A stretch of DNA of 64,000 nucleotides from Trissonchulus latispiculum (lineage: Eukaryota; Nematoda; Enoplea; Enoplida; Ironidae). How positions within the stretch are numbered: position 1 is the first letter of the stretch; each line of letters begins with the position of its first letter. Both the position numbers and the translations under genes were made by a program. The notes under the pieces are model-generated. The model saw only the letters and a program-made list of their open reading frames with translations, had not been told where the DNA came from and searched no databases. The stretch is from the NCBI GenBank assembly GCA_030248195.1, contig JASAND010013050.1, positions 34,832-98,831 on the forward strand. Direction: 5' to 3'. Below are positions 10,994 to 20,434 of this stretch, in pieces.

Positions 10994-11527
10994 CTATTGT
11001 GTCTTTCTGAACATTCCAACGAAGTCAAGTACCTTCATGGTTATATCGGAAACCTTGTCTTCGTTTGGAAGGTAGCACATGAAACTCTGATCATTGCTGG
11101 CCCATTCCCTTATGCTCATGGTCACTTGTTGGATGATAGTTTTTGCTTCATAGTAGAACATTGATGCAGATATTGCATCATCCATACCTGTTACCAGGTT
11201 GTCGACGTGAGTGCTCTCCTGTATAGTCGTTGATACCAAACTGTCGTATTTCTGAAGATGAAATTGCACATTTGCTGCCAACAGAAAAGGGCTGGCAACC
11301 ATCCCAAAAGGAACCATGCAGAATCTTTATATTTGTAGTTTTTCTTCTACCGCAGGTTTGTGGATGTCGTTTATCCAAAGCAATCTAGCTAAATCTCTAT
11401 CTGCCAGTTGTAGGCCAACCTGATAGAAAAGCTTTTTAATGTCGGCCAAAATGTCAACTGGTTTATCCAAAATCGTAGTAGCAAGCTGACTAAATCTTCT
11501 AAGAGTACCGGTCATCTGTAGATGCAT
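10994..11527 (-). pseudogene. BEL/Pao reverse transcriptase fragments
   Basis: Two overlapping minus-strand frames carry successive RT motifs. The upstream part has ADIKKLFYQVGLQLADRD, corresponding to ADIEKAFLQ with the catalytic Asp, then RLLW. The next frame has PFGMVASPFLLAANVQFHL, the BEL-type PFG block, and HVDNLVTG, corresponding to the YVDD box, here HVDN. A frameshift near 11325 separates them. Substitutions at conserved sites and the shift show that this is a decayed copy. Confidence 0.75.
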
Positions 11528-12443
11528 TCATTCAAACTAAGATTTGATTTTTGGACTGGGCTGACCCGTCGTAGACAATTCTGTCCTTTGTCGTAGTTAT
11601 TTGTAGTGTCAAGACGCCATGATGTGGGATATAATGGAAGAACGGACCATGCTGGTATCGTTGTTAACCAGTTCAACCACAACCTTACTGCTAAGTGTTC
11701 TCAAAAGCGAGTGTAGTCTGCCCAAAGCCAACTCAAAATTGTCTAGCAATTCTATGTCGCTGCCATTGTAGGGCCATTTTACGTAGTATCTTCCGTTTGA
11801 AAATGATATAGAACTCAAAAACTGATGGAGAGCTTTATGGTCATCAGTATGTTCTATGGATTCTTTGAGTGACAGTGACAGAGACCTTAGGTTGAAATTG
11901 TTCTTCAGTTTCTGAATGCTTTCCACAAGCCTGAACAATGCTGATGTTTGCCAGAGTTACCATTGAGATTGTGTCGTCTCTGTATAAAGCATCCTTATCT
12001 GAGCTTCTACCGGTTACAATCGATCCCAACTTTGTTTAGATGCAGTCCGGTCTTTAATTTGTGCATTTCCATGGTCATAAGATCCATGCAGTAGTCTGAT
12101 CCTATCAGAAGCTCAACAGTGGTATCTTCACTTTGTTGTGGTAAAGTATCAGCTAGACTTAGATCAAGTATAGATAGTTCATCGGCAATGTTCTTTGTAT
12201 CTCCCTTGTAATCTGTTCAACAATGTTCACAGTCATATTGTAGCTTTAACCACATTTTAGCTTAATACAAAGAACAGTTGTTGGGCTTTTTTGATCTAGA
12301 TTCAAAAACTGTATCCATGTGACGTCTTTATTGCGTGGCCAAATGCCTGCATAAAACCTTCTACTTTTCCTAAAAACATTTGCTTTGCTAAACTTCTGGG
12401 AGTGAGTTTGTCTGCTGGATCCTTCATAAGAATGATATACCAA
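11528..12443 (-). pseudogene. BEL/Pao protease/linker and gag-side remnants
   Basis: Minus-strand frames at 11609-11938 contain YYVKWPYN, matching the GRY.VKLPW block that precedes RT in BEL elements. Around 12030-12230 a frame reads ELLIGSDYCMDLM, the C-terminal part of the BEL aspartic-protease region that leads into the GWV.SG block. At 12246-12443 the coding sense changes frame again and I cannot assign it. Start codons are missing or non-ATG. The upstream gag is not recognisable. Confidence 0.55.
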
Positions 12444-12483
12444 GATTTAATACGACTTTTTCTTTTCTTATCAAAAATATGCC

Positions 12484-13150
12484 CTGTTGTGGGATATTAT
12501 CCATTAGGGCACTAGTAGCTGCCTGTGCAGCAGCGCAGCATTGAAAAGTACAGGTAGTGCTATCTTCATATGCGTAGCGTAAAGTATATTCTATTTGATG
12601 AAATTGTACAGCTTTGAACTATTTTGACAATTGTCTTATTCATGAATGATAAAGGTGATTTCTTTTAGGCTAGCTACGCCACTAGCACAAAGTATATATA
12701 AGCGAGAGAAAGTCTAGGTTTGCGTCAGTTGGGGTTTTGTCAGCATTGGGGTCGGGTGACTTTTATCAGTTGGGTAGGAGACGTGGGTGAAGTTTAGGTG
12801 TACGGGAGTGGGTAACGCCCTCCCTGGTGCTCTTTGTGTCTTGTTATCGTGCTCCCCTTTGTATTTTCTATTAGTTTTGTATGTCCATTCTAAAGTTGGT
12901 ATGAGTATTTTGTATTCGTTATAGTAAAACCTAACTGTTATTTTGTCTATTAGCTTTGGAGACGGTCGTCTAAGGCTCATAGGTGACTCTATTCTAATTT
13001 ACTCGCTAACCTACAACTCTCTTGCATCTCTCACTTGGCTAGGACTGGATATCACCCACTGAATACCTACTTGCAATCGTTTACTGAAGTCCGACATAGT
13101 TTACTACAGAGGTACACGCACAGTATCTTCACACTGTGTTATATGAATAA
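12484..13150. other. gene-free stretch, possible BEL LTR
   Basis: This is the region directly upstream of the BEL pol remnants. It starts TGTTGTGGGATATT at 12484, and candidate ends in ..AACA occur near 13149, so it has the TG..CA boundaries expected of an LTR. There is a TATATATAAGCGAGAG sequence at about 12690 on the plus strand. No matching second copy exists in the window, so the LTR call is tentative. The minus-strand ORF at 12714-12980 shows no recognisable domain. Confidence 0.3.
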
Positions 13151-13173
13151 CACTATATGACCATAGGTGACAA

Positions 13174-13475
13174 CTACGCGTAAACGATAGAATCAATTTG
13201 CTGCTTTTTTGAATCCCTGTCATCAAGTACTACTAAAGTACGTTTGCCACTTTTCAATGCATTCATATCTGGCAAACCTTTGATAAACTCTACTTTTTCA
13301 ATTTGATCAAATATCTGCTGCCAATCACTAAAATTCCAAACTATTCTTTCCGGTGAAGGATTAATCATTTCGCTCGAGAAACGAAGCAGGCGTGAAACAA
13401 AAGTAGTTTAACCTGCTTTTATTGGGGCGGCAACTATGCAGGTAAAGGGTGTTGGAATTTGAGGAAAGGAGTCGG
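13174..13475 (-). pseudogene. Polinton/adintovirus packaging ATPase fragment
   Basis: A minus-strand frame has the layout of the P-loop ATPase that packages DNA in Polinton-like viruses. There is an N-terminal PFTCIVA lead-in, a Walker A region, TTFVSRLLRF, then PERIVWNFSDWQ, and FIKGLPD, ending in TLVVLDD (Walker B-like). The Walker A lysine position is occupied by a TAA stop (..PIKAG* before TTFV), and the frame ends soon after Walker B at 13174. The protein would therefore lack its nucleotide-binding loop and its C-terminal half. The only remaining ATG-initiated frame, from 13368, is 64 codons. It is on the same strand as the capsid and polymerase remnants at 16.3-18.4 kb and probably belongs to the same dead element. 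Confidence 0.75.
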
Positions 13476-14164
13476 GATCATCTTATCTGCATGACTTTCT
13501 ACTATTCAAAACGACACATTTTAATTAATTCGTTTGACATAAGACACACTGCATTCATACAGCCCCTCAAATTATTTAGACAAATTGACGAAACCTTCAC
13601 ACCAGATCAGGGTGTTTGACCTGGTAACCTGGGCGGTTTCACAAAAATCGACTGCCATGCGAGTACTATGTGTTACTACTAGCAATGCTATAGCGAAATG
13701 CAAGTGCGAGTGTTTCATAAAACATTTTGAGAACACGACCAGATTAAGTAAGATTCTGCTATTAACCAAAAGGATTCTGCTGCTGGTGCGGGCAACAAGT
13801 TTGCTAGTTCAGGGCTTGCATGAAAAAAGGTAATTTAAAAAAATCGTGTCTTTTCTTTCCGAGGATCAAACTATTTAAAACTTCGACATAGCGACAAGAA
13901 CAGATCTTTGTTCAGGTCACGAAAGTTTGAATATAATATAACAACAATGCAAAAGTTATTACGGTGTGTCTGTGAGTTCTCTAATCAAAATTGACTAGAG
14001 AAGTAGTCGGCTGCTAGTTACGAGTTCGGCAGCAGTAACTAGAGTTTTATGAAACAGGTAGTTGCAGGCAGCAGCTATATTTAGTCGCACTCGACCATCT
14101 ACAATGCTCACAAATCCAGCACTAATAAAAACTCGACTGCACAACTTTCAAGAAACACATTAGC

Positions 14165-14420
14165 TAGTCGACCATACATGTGCTTGGGGAGGTTGGGGGA
14201 GGTTTCACTCCCCCCCAGACCTAGAGCTCACCCCCATAAGGTAGCTCACCCCCTCCAGAGTAGTGGATTTTTGAGATCTCTTGGACCACTCGCCACCGCC
14301 ACCCTCCGTCACCCCTGTCTTACTTAGCCATAAAGTCTGGATTTCCATGTTGTTTGTTTAAGCGTCGCATTTTATTCGGATTTCTGTAACCCTTTTGCAC
14401 ATAGGCATAAATTGTCCTTT
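14165..14420 (-). repeat. inverted copy of the RING-gene 3' region
   Basis: Read on the minus strand, 14420-14165 matches the plus strand at about 22515-22750. The shared sequence includes TATGTGCAAAAGG, GAATAAAATGCGACGC, AAACAACATGGAAATCC and GGCGGTGGCGAGTGGTCC, and it then diverges into C/G-rich sequence and a CACATGT word. It is a dispersed duplication of the last coding part and 3' flank of the gene family at 21641-22611. This ties the two regions to the same element or gene family. Confidence 0.75.
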
Positions 14421-15300
14421 TCAATGTTTGCCCATGTACATATGAAAAGTCTTCACATAAATTCTAATTGAGTGTCACTGTTTGCACAAAGAATTCAAAT
14501 CATTTGAACTAGGTAGCTTCTGATTGGTTGATTTGTTAAGTGCTTGTTTCTAATTTGCTAGAGCTATCTATCTAGTCGAATAGTTAGAAGATCCTTTTTG
14601 TCAATTGGAAAGCACTTGGATTGAAATGGATTTCAACTTGACCTACGCTTCTGACAGCTTTGGGAAATTTCTGCGTCTGCTTTTCCTGATTATAATTCAA
14701 CTGCTTGATGCTAGTCAACTATTCTGGATTTTGAAGTTACTGTGCTGATTCTGCCACAAAGCTGAAGCCAGGGAGTCTATGTAGTCACAAAAGAGCCTGC
14801 TGCTACTGCAATCACAGCAAAAGGATGTCTTCTCGGATCAGTCGAAATGTTAGTCAAGCAGCAACTCACTGTTATCCCAACTGCCCTTCTAAGGCAACCG
14901 TTTTAATAGAACTGTACTACTAGAATCGTCTCATCGTATCAACTGAAAGTGTATGCTCCACACTTGAATGCTTCTATCATTTTCCCATTGGATAATTTGA
15001 ACAATGGGACTTCCGAAATAGTCGGGACTGTCATATCCAGTCGAACAAGCGTCAACACATACTAGCACTGGATTAGAAAATAAGTGGGTAGAAGACCCGA
15101 TTGCAAGTTCTTGCATGCCACTGATTGCTACTAATTTCCACGTAAACATTTTTGTCGCTTCTTTCTTCACTTTCCCACCTTTTAAGTGTTTGCTCTTGGA
15201 GATAAATTGTACATGGGGAGGCACGTATACAAACAGATGCAGTTACACAAGGATTTCACATGAATCGGCATAATTACAATGCTTTCTCAGTCAATGTGCA
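14421..15300. other. no assignable gene; open minus-strand frame at 14931-15224
   Basis: A 97-codon minus-strand frame (14931-15224, no ATG at the track start) encodes Lys-rich then hydrophobic sequence around MQELAIGSSTHLFSNP. I cannot place it in a family. Because it lies between the ATPase and capsid remnants on their strand, it may be a decayed Polinton gene. The remainder shows nothing. Confidence 0.3.
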
Positions 15301-15684
15301 CTAGCAACTTTGTTTTCTATAAGCATATATACATAAAGAACACCAGTAAATTACAGTATTTTTATCCATTTTATATACGTCAACCAGTAATGTACAGTAG
15401 GCAATAAAGGCAATTATTCTACCTGTATTACTTCTTTCTCGGACTACATTTTGAGCAATTAATCGAATATGATCTAGAAAACAGTCTGAACTTTTGGAGT
15501 AGGAAGGCTCAAATTGTGATCGTGGAAATTGCATTTGACAAATTTGTCTACCGCATCCATCATTCCAGTACTGAATATCTTCTTTTACTTGATCGATAGC
15601 ATTCAAATACCAAGTGAGCTCCAAGTCTGGTAGTGAATCGTCCACAAACGTGGCAAAGTTGTAATCGTTTTGGCTGTGTACTCG
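15301..15684 (-). CDS. Bcl-2-like ORF (putative apoptosis regulator)
   Basis: A 128-codon open frame without its own ATG ends at 15301. Near its C-terminus it has NTGRIIAFIAYCTLLV, resembling the BH1 core NWGR(I/V)VAF followed by a hydrophobic helix, and it is preceded by a predicted helix (CFLDHIRLIAQNVV). The C-terminal part is hydrophobic. Bcl-2-family proteins block mitochondrial apoptosis, and viral homologues are known from several DNA virus groups. The frame overlaps the ATG-initiated ORF 15560-15811 in another frame, so either a short frameshift or splicing would be needed to give it a start. Position among Polinton genes supports a viral origin. The BH1 Trp is replaced by Thr. The assignment rests on one motif and is tentative. 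Confidence 0.35.
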   Translation of the reverse strand, partial: RVHSQNDYNFATFVDDSLPDLELTWYLNAIDQVKEDIQYWNDGCGRQICQMQFPRSQFEPSYSKSSDCFLDHIRLIAQNVVRERSNTGRIIAFIAYCTLLVDVYKMDKNTVIYWCSLCIYAYRKQSC

Positions 15685-15811
15685 TTAATCGCTTAGGCTT
15701 TGATGCTTTTTTGCGAGTCCAAGCTCCAAGGGCAACCAAGTCCATAATGCACTCACAGTTCTTAGATCTAAGGCACGTTTTGCAGCGTTTCGCCATTAGA
15801 AATGAAATCAT
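15560..15811 (-). CDS. small Cys-rich ORF upstream of the Bcl-2-like frame
   Basis: An 83-codon ORF starts at an ATG at 15811. Its N-terminal third has C-x2-C-x4-C-x-C (CKTCLRSKNCEC), followed by a Lys/Arg-rich stretch and later CHVC, so metal binding is possible. The last third overlaps the Bcl-2-like frame and is probably out of the true frame. The N-terminal part may be the real start of a protein that continues in the other frame. No family recognised. Confidence 0.35.
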   Translation of the reverse strand: MISFLMAKRCKTCLRSKNCECIMDLVALGAWTRKKASKPKRLTSTQPKRLQLCHVCGRFTTRLGAHLVFECYRSSKRRYSVLE

Positions 15812-16071
15812 TCTACAAATTCGGATGATTTATAAGAAAACGCATTACCAGAACGGAGGGAGTTTTAAAATCGCAATTGCTTTATTTTGAGCAATACTTC
15901 TCGAGACAAGGTAAGCTGTTCAAACCACCCAAACATAATTTGCTTATCATCTGCCATGCACAGCTTCCAGCTACTGTCTGCAGCCACATACGGACACAGC
16001 AAGCTTTCAGTCTTATTCAGTATACAACGATGGTTAGCACAGTCATCAATAAAATGTTGAAACTTATAGAA

Positions 16072-16296
16072 TTATTTCATTGTCAATACCTTTCTTACCG
16101 AGTTTTGAACGAAAGCAACACTTCCGTTTTCTAATATCTCAATTGTTACTGGCTGAAATGGTACATTTCGTTGTACGTATAAACAAGTCAAAATAACCAC
16201 ACTGAATGTAATTGTTAATGAAAAAGACGCAAAAATGATGGTTATTGCTTTTTTCTGCATGTTTCTGCATACATTGTCTATTTCGTAAGATTTCAT
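16072..16296 (-). CDS. small single-pass membrane protein
   Basis: From the ATG at 16296 the frame encodes 74 residues. A short basic N-terminus (ending ..MQKK) is followed by a hydrophobic span of about 24 residues (AITIIFASFSLTITFSVVIL then TCLY) and a polar C-terminal tail. This predicts one transmembrane segment. It starts nine bases after the capsid-protein stop codon at 16305, which suggests a compact viral gene array. Polinton-like viruses often encode small membrane proteins next to capsid genes. No specific homologue can be named. Confidence 0.5.
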   Translation of the reverse strand: MKSYEIDNVCRNMQKKAITIIFASFSLTITFSVVILTCLYVQRNVPFQPVTIEILENGSVAFVQNSVRKVLTMK

Positions 16297-16304
16297 AATT
16301 GCTT

Positions 16305-16988
16305 TTATACCTTTTCCCAAGAAGGATTCCTATTTTTGTCAAGCTTCATGAGAAAGTTATATTCAGCTACACAGAAAACAACGATTGGTGAACCCAGAGC
16401 TTCCTTATAGTCAATTTTAATTCTGATTGTACCGTATTCCTCGGGACTAATATAGTTGCAATTAGTGGAATGATCAGGAGTCAAATCAACGCATGTAATG
16501 AAGAATCCCACTCTATAGTCATCCCATTTAAATCCAAGGTCAATATTGTTATAGTTTAAACCTCTAAGAAATTCCATAAATAAATTTGGATACTTATATT
16601 CTTCAAGAGTTTGCACTGGTGTTGAATGTGGAAGCAGCATTTCATTTTTATAAACATAGATTTGTTGAGCACCAAATTCCAAAAAGTAAAATGGGTTATT
16701 CTGCAAAGAACAATTATACGCTGACTGCTTCACCATGAATATGTAAACTCGCCTTGGAAGAGAACCACTATAAGGTACCCAATCCAGATTTTGTTCACCA
16801 ACAGAAATTGTACGACAGTTAGTATCATAGCGAAGAGCTGGATATGTGCAGCCTGCAGAATTTAAAATTTTGTTATGTTGTAGCAGTGCCTGATCACTCA
16901 GCTTAATTCGAGATACATACATTTTGGCATCTGATATTTTTAAAATACGCTCCACTTTTTTTACCAATAAAAATGAGTGATAATCCAT
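16305..16988 (-). pseudogene. Polinton/adintovirus major capsid protein, C-terminal part
   Basis: A 227-codon ORF matches the conserved second half of the double-jelly-roll major capsid protein of Polintons and adintoviruses (the family that appears in animal annotations as F54H12.2-like). Landmarks in order: ALLQHNKIL, RTISVGEQNLDW, the SLPRRVYIFMV and NPFYFLEF blocks (about residues 75-105), YKYPNLFMEFL, the DYRVGFFITCVDLTPDHS block typical of the FDLTPD motif, and a C-terminal VVFCVAEYNFLMKLDKNRN like the YAEFD...IDKNRN ending of the family. The complete protein is roughly twice as long and the N-terminal jelly roll is missing, so this is a truncated copy even though the remaining frame is open. 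It forms the icosahedral shell in the virus. Confidence 0.8.
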
Positions 16989-17098
16989 TCATCAGTAGGT
17001 AGAACGACTCTTTGCAGTGCTATCTGGCTTGCTTCCACAGGTGTAGCAAGTTGGATTTTCATATTATTAAGTGGTTTAGCTATTATTACAAATTCCAT
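16961..17098 (-). CDS. short ORF upstream of and overlapping the capsid fragment
   Basis: An ATG at 17098 opens a 45-codon frame with a Val/Ile/Leu-rich start that ends at a TAA at 16961-16963. It overlaps the first codons of the capsid ORF in another frame. It may be the preceding part of the capsid gene displaced by a frameshift, or an independent small gene. There is no recognisable motif. Confidence 0.3.
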   Translation of the reverse strand: MEFVIIAKPLNNMKIQLATPVEASQIALQRVVLPTDEWIITHFYW

Positions 17099-17432
17099 TT
17101 TTTGCTAAATCGACAGATTACTTGCTTTTATAACTTTTGCCAATGCATTATGTGACTGATGCAACTGTTGAAGTGATCTGTTGCCAGTAATTACACATTT
17201 TCCAGTATAAAAAATAAGTGCAGTGCTACCTGCTTTTAGTTCCAAGAAATTGCAGGAAATCTTACTGGAGTGAAATTTAACAAAAAGCTGTGTCGCAAGT
17301 AGCTATATATCCAGGACAAGTCGAGCTTTCTCCCTATATCACAAGTTCCGACAATTATTTGTATTTTCAACTCCCATGGTTGCACAAGATAGCCTAATCT
17401 GGGGGCAGTTACATAAAACTTTTTATTTACTA

Positions 17433-17466
17433 GACTCGACTACTAGCAGAGTCTAGTAGTCGAGTC
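17433..17466. repeat. perfect 14-bp inverted repeat (hairpin)
   Basis: GACTCGACTACTAG is followed by a 6-base loop and its exact complement. It sits exactly where the polymerase-N homology (which ends near 17467) stops, and where the polymerase core should follow on the minus strand. It could mark a deletion junction or an insertion footprint. Related TAGTCGA words are scattered at 14.1-14.2 and 17.3 kb. Confidence 0.8.
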
Positions 17467-18425
17467 AAGTAGCTAAACTGTTCGATACAAGTGTTGTCTT
17501 CACGTTTGGATATGTACAAAGGAATGATGCTGTTATTTTCTAGACCGTAAACGTTAATTCGGAGGTTGTTTTGGTCTTCCACTCTGGGAACAGCTGAAAC
17601 CGCTACAGGAAATTGAATACCAGCGAAGTTTAATTCGTTAGAGTAAGCAGTGTAATTCTAAATTCTTTCGGCATGGACAGCGACAGGATGGAGAGCAGCC
17701 AATAAGCACCACTTAAAGCACTGGTTGTCACTATTCTGAACATTAATGACTGCTTTTTAGTCGATATATTTGGGGGTAGAGTAATGTAAGAGGAGCCTCT
17801 GAGAGGACTATATCGGGCAAAGTGAACATCTAAATGACAAAGCTCTCGAATAATCCAACCAGAACCTTGACGGAGAAAGTTTTCAATGTTGTTGTGAACT
17901 TCAGCGAATGCTTCTGTAATTTCGTTGTTAATATCATTTCCTCTGAGTATGATCCTGTTTTTAGTTAGTAAAGTGGGCGTCCATTGTTTCTCCCGGATTG
18001 ACGTCCCTTTCGAAGATTATTTTGAGGCTCAGCCAGAGCTTTACTCCATATTCGTTTTCCAAAATATGTTCGATAGCATCTTTGATTGCTGCTGCCTGAG
18101 AATTCAGAAAAGAAACGGGATCCTGTTCATTTGCGGGTAGTAGCTTTAGTGTCCGCAATGAATTATTTAATGCGGTCTGGGTAAATTTAGTTGTTTTTCT
18201 AGGACATTTTCTGGGAATCACAGCAGGAGACTTTGATTTCCTTGGCAATGCCCTTTTTCTGTTATGTATTTCTTTATGTTTACTTAAATCGTTGGTTCTG
18301 GAGAAGGATTTTGAGCAAATAGAACAAGCAAAATTATTCTTCCTTTCGTGGATTTCTCGAATGTGGCGATTCAGAGCTTTCTTCTCTGCGAATGATCTGT
18401 TGCAATTATGACACTGAAAATGCAT
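17467..18425 (-). pseudogene. Polinton polymerase N-terminal region with C2H2 fingers
   Basis: From an ATG at 18425 the frame encodes two C2H2 zinc fingers (C5/C8 with HIREIH, and C33/C36 with HKEIH), a basic linker, and a domain ending near DAHFTN at 17961. The homology then continues in other frames. One has GSGWIIRELCHLDVHFARY and GSSYITLP; after a further shift another has VINVQNSDNQCFKWCLLAALHP, an in-frame TAG, ELNFAGIQFPV, and INVYGL..IIPLYIS. That series is the characteristic N-terminal part of PolB-linked proteins in Polintons. The exonuclease and polymerase core that should follow are absent. At least two frameshifts and one nonsense codon make it dead. It differs in type from the 2.5-6.5 kb polymerase, so a second element is represented. 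Confidence 0.8.
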
Positions 18426-18834
18426 TTAGTTTATGAAATTTGTTATGTATTATTACATTATGATGAATTTCTGCACATGATGACGAATTTCTGCATCTAT
18501 AATAAATCAGGGTTCACTAATTCAAATCATTAGTTTTTAATAAAAGCACGTACTGTGTAAGATTTTGGCGAGACTATACTGATAATTGAGTCTTCTGATA
18601 CTGTTTGAGCATTTGCGCAAATCGTTGCTTCAGCTACCTGAAAAATACTTTAGATGAAAAAATAGACTAGATTTCCACAGTTTAGCGTGAACAAATGTGA
18701 TATTGTGTTAGGAAGTTGTCAACTAACGCAGGAAGTTAGCACAGCTTTTTCATGTATGTGTTTCACTTGGCTAGCAATATGAAAATTATAGTTGTGGATG
18801 GTTGTAAAACAGTTGCGATAAAATCAACTAAAAA

Positions 18835-19495
18835 AATTGCAGTAGAAAGTTTTCATTCTAAATGGTTGTAGGCTTAAAGTCAGTTGGGATAAAATCAACT
18901 TGCATTTCACACTGAAAAGATAAGTTGTAGTAGAAAGTTTTCATTCTAAATGGTTGTAGGTTTAAAGATAAAATCAACTGAAAAGATGAAATTATAGTAG
19001 AAAGTTTTCATTCTGAATGGTTGTAAGTTTAAAGTCAGTTGGGATAAAATCAACTTGCATTTCACACTGAAAAGATAAAATAGCAGTAGAAAGTTTTCAT
19101 TCTAAATGGTTGTAGGTTTAGAGATAAAATCAACTAAAAAATTGCAGTAGAAAGTTTTCATTCTGAATGGTTGTAAGTTTAAAGTCAGTTGGGATAAAAT
19201 CAACTTGCATTTCACACTGAAAAGATAAAATTGTAGTAGAAAGTTTTCATTCTAAATGGTTGTAGGTTTAGAGATAAAATTAACTGAAAAGATAAAATTG
19301 TAGTAGAAAGTTTTCATTCTGAATGGTTCTAAGTTTAAAGTCAGTTGGGATAAAATCAACTTGCATTTCACACTGAAAAGATAAAATTGTAGTAGAAAGT
19401 TTTCATTCTAAATGGTTGTAGGTTTAGAGATAAAATTAACTGAAAAGATAAAATTGTAGTAGAAAGATTTCATTCTAAATGGTTGTAAGTTTACT
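18835..19495. repeat. higher-order minisatellite (~89 + ~67 bp)
   Basis: Nine copies of AGTAGAAAGTTTTCATTCTA/G start near 18841, 18929, 18996, 19085, 19146, 19235, 19302, 19391 and 19458. The spacings alternate (88, 67, 89, 61, 89, 67, 89, 67). The long monomer contains GTCAGTTGGGATAAAATC and CATTTCACACTGAAAAG; the short one lacks part of it. The repeating unit is therefore a dimer of about 156 bp, present about 4.5 times. It is AT-rich and non-coding. Confidence 0.9.
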
Positions 19496-20007
19496 GAAAT
19501 GTCCGACCTTCAAAACTCTCTTCCATTTTTTAAATTTATAACACTGTTTGCTGGTGACTGTTGTGGAGAAATCTCAGGAAGTGTGTTGTGAATGTTTTGC
19601 ATGTTCTCGCAAAAACTTTCCCAAGCTCCGTTTAGCTTTTTCAGCCTTTCTAATAATGGCACGTGAAAAGACTAACTACAGTTGAAATATTAGTCTACTA
19701 ACAGTCTTAGTTCTGATTGACTGCTCATATTCTATTTTCTATTCTATGTTGTCGGTTTTCATTGGTTGAAGGTGTTCACCTCTTGTGTTAATTAGATTGG
19801 ACTTCAGCTACTTCCGCGGTGGGTGGAGCTTCCCCTGGCTATCCCAGGTTCGCCTTTCGCCGCTGGCCCTTTAATCTCACACTGTTGGACATGCTACTGG
19901 TTTTTGTGCAGCAGACGCCTCCGTGTGGTCGGCTTTTCGACGCCGATCTCATAAGGTTAGTTTGCAAGCATTTCACACCATACCAGACAAGTTCTATTTG
20001 GACAAGT

Positions 20008-20109
20008 TCAGCGTACTTTAGACGTCGACTGCTTCCATTTTATGTGTCTGGTTAGGGCGTCGCGTCGGGACAATAAAAGTTTGCAATGCGGACACTGGAA
20101 CGAATCCAT
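20008..20109 (-). pseudogene. truncated C2H2 zinc-finger start of a Polinton-type ORF
   Basis: An ATG at 20109 opens 33 codons beginning MDSFQCPHCKLLLSRR and then DALTRHIK, ending at a TGA at 20008. The start resembles that of the polymerase-N ORF at 18425 (FQC..C, then AL.RHI). It has one finger, with the second histidine missing, and then stops. It is best read as the amputated start of another copy of that gene, on the same strand. Confidence 0.45.
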
Positions 20110-20434
20110 GTGCTTTGAACTGTTACTCAGTGAACTAAACTTCTCCCCCTTGTCTCTTGTCTTATATATTTGCCGGATTGCACCATATTTACATATTATT
20201 GCGATAGATTGCCTCATTTCTTTCACAATTTTCATTTCAAATTCTATTACTTTGGTCTTATTGCGATAGATTGCACAATTTCCTTGAGGTTTTGTAGTCG
20301 GAACCCACAATTTCTTTGAGGTTTTTGTAGTCTGAACCTCATTGTTACATGACAGACTAAAGGTAACTTTGAGTTAGCGATGACCGCTGTGTCAATAAAA
20401 GAGTGTTTAATCTTTCATATTGAATCTTTAATCT

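Noticed and set aside
12714..12980. 88-codon ORF near the BEL element
   Set aside because: No motif; it lies in a stretch that may be an LTR, where ORFs are usually fortuitous.
14931..15224. Adenain-like protease in the Polinton relic
   Set aside because: Expected between capsid and ATPase genes, but no His-Asp/Glu-Cys pattern could be placed convincingly in this or the 13.57-13.77 kb frame.
18835..19495. CRISPR-like array
   Set aside because: The repeats are AT-rich, directly tandem and form a dimeric minisatellite; there are no unique spacers and the DNA is eukaryotic.
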